Shown piece by piece: positions 1 through 9,700 of a stretch of DNA of 64,000 nt. The stretch is from Tengunoibacter tsumagoiensis (GTDB taxonomy: Bacteria; Chloroflexota; Ktedonobacteria; Ktedonobacterales; Ktedonobacteraceae), in the NCBI RefSeq assembly GCF_003967535.1, contig NZ_BIFR01000002.1, forward strand, positions 1,674,001 to 1,738,000, in the 5' to 3' direction. The first letter of the stretch is position 1. Each line of letters starts with the position of its first letter. A model generated the notes under the pieces. It saw only the letters and a program-made list of their open reading frames with translations. It had not been told where the DNA came from and ran no database searches. Made by a program: the position numbers and the translations under genes.

Positions 1-2110
1 GAGCTGCTCGCACAGGTGTGGATGGAGCTGCTCCATCTTCCGGCGGTGGGTCGGCATGACAATTTCTTTGCCCTGGGCGGTCATTCGCTGCTGGGCACCC
101 AGATTATCGCTCGACTGCATGCCCGGTTGCCTGTCTCGTTGCGTCTGCAGGATCTCTTTGCGGCTCCCACGATTGCACAGTTCGCGCAGGTGCTCCACCT
201 GGCACAGCAACAGACCCTGGCTCTTCCTCCCTTGGTGGCGGGAGCTCGACCTGATCCACTTCCGCTCTCCTTCGCCCAGGAGCGGCTCTGGTTTCTGGAG
301 CAGTGGCAGCCTGACAGTACCACCTATCTCATTCCCTGGGTGCTCCATCTCGAGGGACCCCTGGAGCTCTCCATCTGTCAGCAGAGCGTCCAGGCGCTGG
401 TCGAGCGACATGAAAGTCTGCGCACCTGCTTTCCCGCAGTGTTGGGATTGCCTCAGCAGCGCATTGCTGCCACGCTCTCGTGCTGGCTTCCTCTCATCTC
501 GCTTGAAGCGCTGTATCCTGCTGCGGTGGAGGAGCAACAGGCACTGGTCTTCCACGTTCTTCAGCAGCACCTTCTGCGTCCCTTTGATCTGACGCAGGCC
601 CCGTTATGGCGCGGCTGCGTGCTGCGCGTGCGACCCCAGGAGCATCTGTTGCTGTTCGTTTTCCATCACATCATTCTGGATGGCTGGTCTCTTGAGGTGA
701 TGGAAGAGGAGCTGCGGGCACTCTATCAGGCGCTGCTGGAACGGCAGCCTCATCCCCTGGCTCCGCTGCCGCTTCAGCCTGCCGATGTAGCGCTCTGGCA
801 GCGTTCCTGGCTTGAGGAGCAGGGACTCTCTCCGCTGCGAACGTTCTGGCTCGACTATCTGCGCGACGCTCCGCTGGTGCTGGATCTGCCTGCCGATCGA
901 CCCCGTCCACCTGTTCAACGCTTTCGAGGGGCCCATGCTCCCTTTACAATTCCGGCGGCGGTGCGCACCGGCCTGCTGCTGCGCTGTCAGCAGGAACAGG
1001 TAACATTGTTTGTGGGCCTGCTCTCGATCTTTGCGGTTCTTCTTGAGCGGATCAGTGGGCATAAGGATCTGCTGATCGGCACCCCCGTGGCACAACGATC
1101 CGATGCCGCAGTGGAGAAACTGGTCGGCTTCTTTGTCAATACGCTGGTCATTCGTCTGAGACTCTCGCCCTACATGACCTTTGCCGAGCTCTTTGCCCAG
1201 GCGCGTGAGCAGACCCTCTCAGCCTATGCTCATCAAGACTTTCCGTTTGAACAGCTGGTGAGTGAGCTGGAGACGGAGCGCGATCTGAGTCGCTCTGCGG
1301 TAATCCAGACGATGCTGGTCCTGCAACATGTCGCCGCAGAGCCTCCTGCCTGGCCTCACCTTCAGGTCGCTCGCTGGCAGGTCCCTGCAGAGAATAGCAA
1401 GTTCGATCTCACCCTCTTCTTCCAGGATTCTGGCCGCGAGCTGCGTGGTTTTTTTGAGTATGATAAAGATCTTTTTACCGAGGAACGCATCGAACGGATG
1501 ACGGGCTGGCTCCAGCAGCTATTGGAGCAGGTTGCTGAGCAGGTCAATCATCCCCTGCACACCTACACGCTGCTTTCAGCATCCGAACGCAAGCGGCTCC
1601 TTCAGCAGTGGCAGCCCGCACTCCAGCCCTTGTCTGATGCTCTCACCCTTCCACTGCTCGTCGAGCATCAGGTAGAGCGCACCCCTGATGCCATCGCGCT
1701 GGCCGGAGAGGGCCATCTGCTGACCTATGCGGCCCTCAATCGCTACGCCAATCAGCTTGCTCAACAGTTGCACCAGCATGGCGTCGGGCCCGAAGTTCGG
1801 GTGGCGCTCTGCCTTCCTCGCTCGCCGTCGCTGCTCATTGCGCTGCTGGCTATCCTCAAGGCAGGGGGAGCCTATGTGCCGCTTGATCCAGAGTATCCTG
1901 CTCAGCGACTGGGCTTTCTCATTCGAGATTCACAGGCTCAGCTCCTCCTCACGACAACCGAGCTGATCGAACGTATCCCGACGCAAGAGACGCCGGTTCT
2001 ACTCCTGAAGGACGACTGGCAGGACGCTGGCGCATCAGAGAGCAGAAATCCGGTGACTCAGCTCACACCTCAAAATCTGGCCTATATCATTTATACCTCA
2101 GGCTCTACGG
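1..2110 (+). repeat. Duplicated NRPS block, copy 1 (T-C-A N-terminal part)
   Basis: Aligns almost base for base with 3181-5290 at a constant offset of 3180, with only scattered substitutions plus one short divergent patch at the end of the C domain (about 1441-1490 against 4621-4670). Similarity ends abruptly just after the adenylation A3 motif (YTSGSTG) and resumes at about 2570 against 5775. This indicates a recent intragenic module duplication. Confidence 0.9.
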
Positions 2111-5100
2111 GACAGGCCAAAGGGGTTGGCATCACGCATCGCTCAGCCTCTACGCTGATTGCATGGGCGCATCTGACCTATTCTCCTGAAGATCTCTCTG
2201 CGACACTGGCCTCTACCTCTATCTGCTTTGATCTCTCTGTCTTTGAGCTGTTTGCACCATTAACCTGTGGTGGCAAAGTGGTACTCGTTCAGCATCTTCC
2301 GAACAGTGCTCCGCTACAAAGACAACAAGGTGTTACGCTCATTAACACTGTCCCATCGGTGCTCCAGGCCTTTCTCGCTGAACAACCGTTTCTTACTGGA
2401 GTACGTATCATCAATCTTGCAGGCGAACCTCTTTCGAGTCAGCTTGTAGAGAGGTTGTATCAGATTGAGACGGTCGAACGCGTCTATAATCTCTATGGTC
2501 CGTCTGAGGATACAACCTATTCTACATACTGTCAGGTAGCAAACAATACGAGCCTATCCATCTCAATTGGCAGGCCGATCACCAATACGCAGGTATATGT
2601 ACTCGATGGGCAGATGCAGCCGGTCCCGATTGGCGTGGCGGGCGAGCTCTATCTGGGTGGCGAAGGGCTGGCTCGCGGCTATCTGCATCGTCCCGATCTC
2701 ACCGCTGAGCGCTTTGTGCCTCATCCATTCAGCACGCTGCCTTCGGCTCGCCTCTATCGTTCGGGGGATCGCGCACGCTGGCGAGCCGATGGCTCCCTGG
2801 AATTTCTGGGCCGTCTCGATCAGCAGATCAAGGTGCGCGGCTTTCGCATCGAGCTCGGGGAGATTGAGGCAACCATTCAGCAGCATCCACAGGTCCTGGA
2901 GGCCGTTGCGCTCTTGCGACCTGCGGATGAGCAACAGACGGAGCCGCTGCTCCTGAGCTATGTCGTTCCCGGCGCAGGCCAGACGCTTGCGGAGGCGGAG
3001 CTGCGTTCCTATCTTCAGGAGCGTCTCCCCCACTATATGCTTCCGGCTCGCCTTCTGGTGCTGGAACGCTTCCCGCTGACGTCGACCGGCAAGATCGATC
3101 GCCTGGCCCTCACCCGGCGTCCGCTGCCAGCGCTGGCCCAGCTGGACACACTTCACGAGGCTCCTCAGGGTCCGGTTGAAGAGCTGCTTGCACAGGTGTG
3201 GATGGAGCTGCTCCATCTTCCGGCGGTGGGTCGACATGACAATTTCTTTGCCCTGGGCGGCCATTCGCTGCTGGCCACCCAGATTATCGCTCGACTGCAT
3301 GCCCGGCTCCCTGTCTCGCTGCGTCTGCAGGATCTCTTTGCCGCGCCCACGATTGCACAGTTCGCGCAGGTGCTCCATCTGGCACAGCAGCAGACCCTGG
3401 CTCTTCCTCCCTTGATGGCGGGAGCTCGACCTGATCCACTTCCGCTCTCCTTCGCCCAGGAGCGGCTCTGGTTTCTGGAGCAGTGGCAGCCTGACAGCAC
3501 CACCTATCTTATTCCCTGGGTACTCCATCTCGAGGGACCCCTGCAGCTCTCCATCTGCCAGCAGAGCGTCCAGGCGCTGGTCGAGCGACATGAAAGTCTG
3601 CGCACCTGCTTTCCCGCAGTGTTGGGATTGCCTCAGCAGCGCATTGCTGCCACGCTCTCGTGCTGGCTGCCTCTGATCTCGCTTGAAGCGCTGTATCCTG
3701 CTGCGGTGGAGGAGCAACAGGCGCTGGTCTTCCACGTTCTCCAGCAGCACCTTCTGCGTCCCTTTGATCTGACGCAGGCCCCGTTATGGCGCGGCTGCGT
3801 GCTGCGCGTGCGACCTCAGGAGCATCTGCTGCTGTTCGTTTTCCATCACATCATTCTGGATGGCTGGTCTCTTGAGGTGATGGAAGAGGAGCTGCGAGCG
3901 CTCTATCAGGCGCTGCTGGAACGGCAGCCTCATCCTCTGGCTCCGCTGCCGCTTCAGCCTGCCGATGTGGCGCTCTGGCAGCGTTCCTGGCTTCAGGAAC
4001 AGGGACTCTCTCCGCTGCGAACGTTCTGGCTCGACTATCTGCGCGACGCTCCGCTGGTGCTGGATCTGCCTGCCGATCGACCCCGTCCACCTGTTCAACG
4101 CTTTCGTGGAGCCCATGCTCCCTTTACAATTCCGGCGGCAGTGCGCACCGGCCTGCTGCTGCGCTGTCAGCAGGAACAGGTGACGTTGTTTGTGGGCCTG
4201 CTCTCGGTCTTTGCGGTTCTTCTCGAGCGCATCAGTGGGCAGGAGGATCTGCTGATCGGCACCCCCGTGGCACAACGATCCGATGCCGCAGTGGAGAAAC
4301 TGGTCGGCTTCTTTGTCAATACGCTGGTCATTCGTCTGAGACTCTCGCCTCACATGACCTTTGCCGAGCTCTTTGCCCAGGCGCGTGAACAGACCCTCTC
4401 TGCCTATGCCCATCAAGATTTTCCGTTTGAACAGCTGGTGAGTGAGCTGGAGACGGAGCGCGATCTGAGTCGCTCTGCGGTGATCCAGACCATGCTGGTC
4501 CTGCAATATGTCGCCGCAGAGCCTCCTGCCTGGCCCCACCTTCAGGTCGCTCGATGGCAGGTCCCTGCAGAGAATAGCAAGTTCGATCTCACCCTCTTCT
4601 TCCAGGATTCTGGTCGTGAGCTCAGTGGCGTCATAAAATACAATGCTGAACTCTTTACCAGGGAGCGCATCGAGCGGATGACGGGCTGGCTCCAGCAGAT
4701 ATTGGAACAGGTTACTGGGCAGGTCAATCATCCCCTGCACACCTATACGCTGCTTTCAGCATCCGAACGTGAGCAGCTCCTTCAGCAGTGGCAACCCGCA
4801 CTCCAGCCTTTGCCTGAGGCTCTTACCCTTCCACTGCTCGTCGAGCATCAAGTAGAGCGCACCCCTGATGCCATCGCGCTGGCCGCGGAGGACCATCTGC
4901 TGACCTATTCGGCCCTCAATCGCTACGCCAATCAGCTTGCTCAACAGTTGCACCAGCATGGCGTCGGGCCCGAAGTTCGGGTGGCGCTCTGCCTTCCTCG
5001 CTCGCCGTCGCTGCTCATTGCGCTGCTGGCGATCCTCAAGGCAGGAGGAGCCTATGTGCCGCTTGATCCAGAGTATCCTGCTCAGCGACTGGGCTTTCTC

Positions 5101-6711
5101 ATTCGAGATTCACAGGCTCAGCTCCTACTCACGACAACCGAGCTGATCGAACGTATCCCGACGCAAGAGACACCGGTTCTACTCCTGAAGGACGACTGGC
5201 AGGACGCTGGCGCATCAGAGAGCAGAAATCCGGTGACTCAGCTCGCACCTCAAAATCTGGCCTATATTCTCTATACCTCAGGCTCTACCGGACAACCAAA
5301 GGGAGTGATGATCAGCCATAGAAGTATCTGTAACCGGCTCCTCTGGCAACCATCAGAGAAGCGTCTTACATCAACAGATAAGATTATTCACAAAACATCT
5401 CTCAATTTCGATGTGTCTGTGTGGGAGATATTCTGGCCACTGGTCAGCGGAGGGAGCGTGATTATTGCAGAACCAGGTGGGCAGCGTGACATTGCTTACT
5501 TGAGTCAGTTAATCACAACCCAGCAAGCAACCGCCCTGCATTTTGTGCCTTCTATGCTCCGACATTTTCTCGGTGAAGCGGATCTGGCGCAGAATACGTC
5601 TTTGCGCCATGTCTTTTGTGGCGGCGAAGCGCTTACACACGATCTCCTTGAACTATTCTTTGCCCATCCACATCTACATGCTACCTTATATAACTTCTAT
5701 GGCCCAACTGAAGCAACCATTGAGGCAACTTCAGCAGTCTGTACCCTGGAAAATGAACAGACCATTGTTCCAATCGGCAGGCCGATCGCCAATATGCAGG
5801 TGTATGTACTCGATGGGCAGATGCAGCCGGTCCCGATTGGCGTGGCGGGCGAGCTCTATCTGGGCGGCGAAGGGCTGGCTCGCGGCTATCTGCATCGTCC
5901 CGATCTCACTGCTGAGCGCTTTGTGCCTCATCCATTCAGCACGCTACCTTCGGCTCGCCTCTATCGTTCGGGGGATCGCGCACGCTGGCGAGACGATGGC
6001 TCCCTGGAGTTTCTGGGCCGTCTCGATCAGCAGATCAAGGTGCGAGGCTTCCGCATCGAGCTCGGGGAGATTGAGGCAACCATTCAGGAACATCCACAGG
6101 TCCTGGAGGCCGTTGCGCTCTTGCGACCTGCGGATGAGCAACAGACGGAGCCGCTGCTCCTGAGCTATGTCGTTCCCGGCGCGGGCCAGACCCTCACGGA
6201 GGCGGAGCTGCGTTCCTATCTTCAAGAGCGCCTCCCCCACTATATGCTTCCATCTCGCCTTCTGGTGCTGGAACGCTTCCCGCTGACGGCAACCGGCAAG
6301 ATCGATCGCCTGGCCCTCGCCCGGCGTCCGCTGCCAGCACTGACCCAGCTGGACACACTTCACGAGGCTCCCCAGGGTCCGGTTGAAGAGCTGCTCGCAC
6401 AGGTGTGGATGGAGCTGCTCCATCTGCCCGAGGTGGGTCGGCATGAGAATTTCTTCGCGCTGGGTGGTCATTCGCTACTAAGCACGCAAATATGTGCCCG
6501 CCTGCGCGATGCTCTCCGCATCACTATTCCTTTATCCATGATCTTTGCATACCCTACTGTTGCCGAGCTTGCAGAAGCGCTACAGAAGATCCAGCAACAG
6601 GAAAAACAAGCGTCAGAACAGACGCCGGTAGGCGTACTTCAACCACAAGCCAGATCACGCGAGGCTTATCGCGTAAAACGTTCAGCGTCAGGTTCAAAAG
6701 GACAGGCATAA
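1..6711 (+). CDS. NRPS, 5'-truncated: (T)-C-A-T-C-A-T
   Basis: Multimodular non-ribosomal peptide synthetase. The reading frame is already open at base 1 inside a carrier (T) domain, so the true start lies left of the window; 2236 residues are visible. By nucleotide the order is T (1-200, GGHSLL Ser near 85), C (250-1560, HHIILDG), A (1600-3130, YTSGSTG near 2095), T (3165-3380), C (3420-4740), A (4780-6310), T (6380-6590). Pocket residues read by eye are DLFNNALTYK for the first A (matches a known Ala code) and DVWHFGFIEK for the second (closest to Ser codes, uncertain). Both condensation domains keep the HHxxxDG motif. The two C-A-T modules are almost identical in DNA except for the adenylation core, which differs strongly. 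It is the first visible gene of a compact operon; the next gene starts 30 nt downstream. Confidence 0.95.
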   Translation, partial: ELLAQVWMELLHLPAVGRHDNFFALGGHSLLGTQIIARLHARLPVSLRLQDLFAAPTIAQFAQVLHLAQQQTLALPPLVAGARPDPLPLSFAQERLWFLEQWQPDSTTYLIPWVLHLEGPLELSICQQSVQALVERHESLRTCFPAVLGLPQQRIAATLSCWLPLISLEALYPAAVEEQQALVFHVLQQHLLRPFDLTQAPLWRGCVLRVRPQEHLLLFVFHHIILDGWSLEVMEEELRALYQALLERQPHPLAPLPLQPADVALWQRSWLEEQGLSPLRTFWLDYLRDAPLVLDLPADRPRPPVQRFRGAHAPFTIPAAVRTGLLLRCQQEQVTLFVGLLSIFAVLLERISGHKDLLIGTPVAQRSDAAVEKLVGFFVNTLVIRLRLSPYMTFAELFAQAREQTLSAYAHQDFPFEQLVSELETERDLSRSAVIQTMLVLQHVAAEPPAWPHLQVARWQVPAENSKFDLTLFFQDSGRELRGFFEYDKDLFTEERIERMTGWLQQLLEQVAEQVNHPLHTYTLLSASERKRLLQQWQPALQPLSDALTLPLLVEHQVERTPDAIALAGEGHLLTYAALNRYANQLAQQLHQHGVGPEVRVALCLPRSPSLLIALLAILKAGGAYVPLDPEYPAQRLGFLIRDSQAQLLLTTTELIERIPTQETPVLLLKDDWQDAGASESRNPVTQLTPQNLAYIIYTSGSTGQAKGVGITHRSASTLIAWAHLTYSPEDLSATLASTSICFDLSVFELFAPLTCGGKVVLVQHLPNSAPLQRQQGVTLINTVPSVLQAFLAEQPFLTGVRIINLAGEPLSSQLVERLYQIETVERVYNLYGPSEDTTYSTYCQVANNTSLSISIGRPITNTQVYVLDGQMQPVPIGVAGELYLGGEGLARGYLHRPDLTAERFVPHPFSTLPSARLYRSGDRARWRADGSLEFLGRLDQQIKVRGFRIELGEIEATIQQHPQVLEAVALLRPADEQQTEPLLLSYVVPGAGQTLAEAELRSYLQERLPHYMLPARLLVLERFPLTSTGKIDRLALTRRPLPALAQLDTLHEAPQGPVEELLAQVWMELLHLPAVGRHDNFFALGGHSLLATQIIARLHARLPVSLRLQDLFAAPTIAQFAQVLHLAQQQTLALPPLMAGARPDPLPLSFAQERLWFLEQWQPDSTTYLIPWVLHLEGPLQLSICQQSVQALVERHESLRTCFPAVLGLPQQRIAATLSCWLPLISLEALYPAAVEEQQALVFHVLQQHLLRPFDLTQAPLWRGCVLRVRPQEHLLLFVFHHIILDGWSLEVMEEELRALYQALLERQPHPLAPLPLQPADVALWQRSWLQEQGLSPLRTFWLDYLRDAPLVLDLPADRPRPPVQRFRGAHAPFTIPAAVRTGLLLRCQQEQVTLFVGLLSVFAVLLERISGQEDLLIGTPVAQRSDAAVEKLVGFFVNTLVIRLRLSPHMTFAELFAQAREQTLSAYAHQDFPFEQLVSELETERDLSRSAVIQTMLVLQYVAAEPPAWPHLQVARWQVPAENSKFDLTLFFQDSGRELSGVIKYNAELFTRERIERMTGWLQQILEQVTGQVNHPLHTYTLLSASEREQLLQQWQPALQPLPEALTLPLLVEHQVERTPDAIALAAEDHLLTYSALNRYANQLAQQLHQHGVGPEVRVALCLPRSPSLLIALLAILKAGGAYVPLDPEYPAQRLGFLIRDSQAQLLLTTTELIERIPTQETPVLLLKDDWQDAGASESRNPVTQLAPQNLAYILYTSGSTGQPKGVMISHRSICNRLLWQPSEKRLTSTDKIIHKTSLNFDVSVWEIFWPLVSGGSVIIAEPGGQRDIAYLSQLITTQQATALHFVPSMLRHFLGEADLAQNTSLRHVFCGGEALTHDLLELFFAHPHLHATLYNFYGPTEATIEATSAVCTLENEQTIVPIGRPIANMQVYVLDGQMQPVPIGVAGELYLGGEGLARGYLHRPDLTAERFVPHPFSTLPSARLYRSGDRARWRDDGSLEFLGRLDQQIKVRGFRIELGEIEATIQEHPQVLEAVALLRPADEQQTEPLLLSYVVPGAGQTLTEAELRSYLQERLPHYMLPSRLLVLERFPLTATGKIDRLALARRPLPALTQLDTLHEAPQGPVEELLAQVWMELLHLPEVGRHENFFALGGHSLLSTQICARLRDALRITIPLSMIFAYPTVAELAEALQKIQQQEKQASEQTPVGVLQPQARSREAYRVKRSASGSKGQA
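3181..5290 (+). repeat. Duplicated NRPS block, copy 2
   Basis: Second copy of the block at 1-2110. A further duplicated segment, 2570-3195 against 5775-6400, covers the adenylation C-terminal part and the start of the T domain. Only the 480-505 bp between these blocks (the substrate-binding core of each A domain) is unrelated at DNA level. Confidence 0.9.
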
Positions 6712-6741
6712 AGAGAAGCAATCAGAGAAAGGCAAGGATGC

Positions 6742-9700
6742 ATGACTATTTTTTCAACAGGATCATCAAATAGAGAAGATCAAGAGACGCTTCTAGAGCA
6801 TGATGTCTTTCTCTTTCCTACATCTTTTGCACAAGAACAGATCTGGTTCTTAGAACAGTGGATGTCTGAAGCACCTGCCTATCAGGTTCCCTGGATCATC
6901 AAGTTGCATGGAAAGCTCAACATTCAACACCTTCAACACAGCTTCTCTCTACTGATACAGCGCCATGAAAGCCTCCGCACCTGCTTTATCGAACAGCAAG
7001 GAGTCCCAATGCAGATGGTTTATCCCAAACTGCATATCACGCTCCCGCTTATCTCTCTTGAGCAGGTTGCAGCACATGACGAGCACATCACATCGTTCAT
7101 GCAAAACTTTGTTCAATGCTACCTTATGCAGCGCTTTGATCTCTCGCTCGCTCCTTTGTTCAGGGCCTGTTTAATACAATTGGGTGCTCAGGATTATGCG
7201 CTGACGCTGGTGTTCCATCATAGTATTATTGATGGCTGGTCGCTTGATATTCTGACCCGCGAGCTCAGTGCGTGTTATCAAAGCCTATCCTCTGGGCAGG
7301 AGCTTACGTTACCAGAGGTACCGCTTCAATATGCGGATGTGGCCCTATGGCAGCGCGAGGTATTGCAAGGAGCGCACCTGGAAGCATTGCTTGCGTACTG
7401 GCGCGAGTCGTTACGTGAAGCACCCATTCACCAATCCTTCCCGACCGACTATCCTCGCACAAGTACAGCCTCCTTCCGAGGAGCTCATTTTACCTTCCAT
7501 CTCCCTCTATCGCTTCTCACGCACCTGAAAAAAACCTGTCAGCAGAAACAGGCCAGCCTATTTATGGGGCTGCTTGCGGCCTTTCAGCTCTTACTTGCCC
7601 GTAGTAGCGGGCAATGGGATCTTATCGTTGGAACTCCACTGGCACAGCGGACAGAGAAGCTGCTGGCAGAGGTTGTGGGCCTTCTTGTTAATACCTTGCC
7701 AATCCGCACCAGATTACAGCCCACCATGACCTTTTTGCAGGTTATAGAGCAGGTTCGGCAGGCAGTTCTGGGAGCCTGGGACCATCAAGAGCTTCCCTTT
7801 GAAATGCTTGTCAGTGAGCTGCTCTCTGAAAGGCAGGCAGGTCTCTCTCCATTCTTCCAGACCCTCCTTGTCTTACAAAATCCGGCTTCAGCCATAGCTC
7901 AGCTCCCCGATCTTTCACTCGAAATAATAGAGATCACTACCAATACCACAAAGTTTGATCTCTCTCTCTTTTTTCAGGAAGAGGAGCTGGGCCTGAAAGG
8001 CGGCATCGAATATAATACTGATCTCTTTCAAGAGGCAACCATCAGGCAGATAGCTGAACGCTTCCAGATGCTCCTACAAGAGGCGCTTACTCACCCTCAA
8101 AAAACTGTCTCTACACTCTCATGGTTGAGCAAAGAAGAGAGCGAACTGCTTATCTCTACATGGAACACAACGACAACGGCCTATCCACGAGAGATGTGCA
8201 TTCATCATCTTTTTGAGCAACAGGCCAAGCTCGCCCCGACTCAAAAGGCTGTGATCTTCGGCCAGGACTATCTCACCTATGGCGAGCTCAATGCAAGATC
8301 CGACCAATTGGCGCGGTATCTTGTCGCGTGTGGAGTCCTTCCTGATAGCTGTGTTGCCGTCTGCCTGGAACGCTCTCCAGAATTAATGATTGCCTTGCTG
8401 GGCATTTTAAAGGCTGGTGGAGCATATGTACCGCTGGATGTGACCTACCCTGAAGAGAGAATAGACTATATTCTTCGGCATACCCATGCAGCTATGCTGC
8501 TCACACAACAGAGTCTTGTCTCCATACTTCCGAAAGCAGAGCTACAGCTACTCTGTCTCGATACACAATGGGAGATCATTGCGCAAGAACAGGAGCTCTA
8601 TTCCTTGCCAGTGACTTCTCCTCTAAATCTCGCCTATGTCATGTATACATCAGGATCAACGGGCAGACCTAAAGGTGTCAGTATTACACATCGAAACGTT
8701 CTACGGCTTGTCAAAGATACCAATTATATGATGTTTGATGCATCAGAAGTCTTTTTACAGTTAGCGCCCGTCTCGTTTGATGCTTCAACCCTGGAAATAT
8801 GGGGAAGCCTCTTAAATGGGGCTTCACTTGTTCTCTACCCGCCTTCTCTCCCCACATTAGAAGAGATCGCGGCTCACATTGAACACTATGCGATTACGAC
8901 TCTCTGGCTAACCGCCGGGCTCTTTCATCAGATGGTTGAGAGATACCCGCATACCTTGCGCTTACTCCATCAGTTGCTGGCAGGAGGAGATGTGCTCTCT
9001 CTTCCCCATACGCGACAGATGTTACAAGCCTTTGATGGTCAGGGCACGCTTATCAATGGATATGGACCAACCGAGAATACAACATTTACCTGCTGCTATC
9101 CGTTACCAGAACCCATTGAACTATCATCATCGGTACCGATCGGAAGGCCTATCGCAAATACGTCTCTTTATATACTGGATGAACAATTACAAATTGTCCC
9201 GGTGGGTCTCCCAGGTGAGCTCTATATTGGTGGAGATGGGCTGGCTCGCGGCTACTATGATCGGCCAGACTTAACGGCTGAGCGCTTCCTTCCCCATCCG
9301 TATAATACTTCGCCAGGCGAACGGCTGTATCGGACAGGTGATCTCGTCCGCTACTTACCAGATGGGCGGGTTGAATTTTTAGGACGCCTTGATCGGCAGA
9401 TTAAGCTACGAGGCTTTCGTATCGAGTTAGAAGAGATTGAAGCTACGCTCCAGCAGCATCCAGCGATACAAGAGAGCTGTGTGCTCCTGCATGAAAATGA
9501 CACTGGCGATAAGCAGCTGGTGGCCTTTATTGTGTCTTCCCACGAAGCACCTCTTTCAAAAGAGCTGCTCCGCACGTATATGCAGAGCCATGTTCCTCAT
9601 TATATGGTTCCCAATATATTTCTTCTCTTAGAGACCTTCCCACTGACCGCCAATGGCAAGATCGATCGAAAAGCACTTCTCCTGTTACTCTCTGAAGAGA

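Noticed and set aside
2563..4740. Long open frames on the minus strand inside the first NRPS gene (up to 395 codons).
   Set aside because: They lie opposite strongly conserved NRPS coding sequence, have biased compositions without domains, and recur in both duplicated modules as a by-product of codon use.
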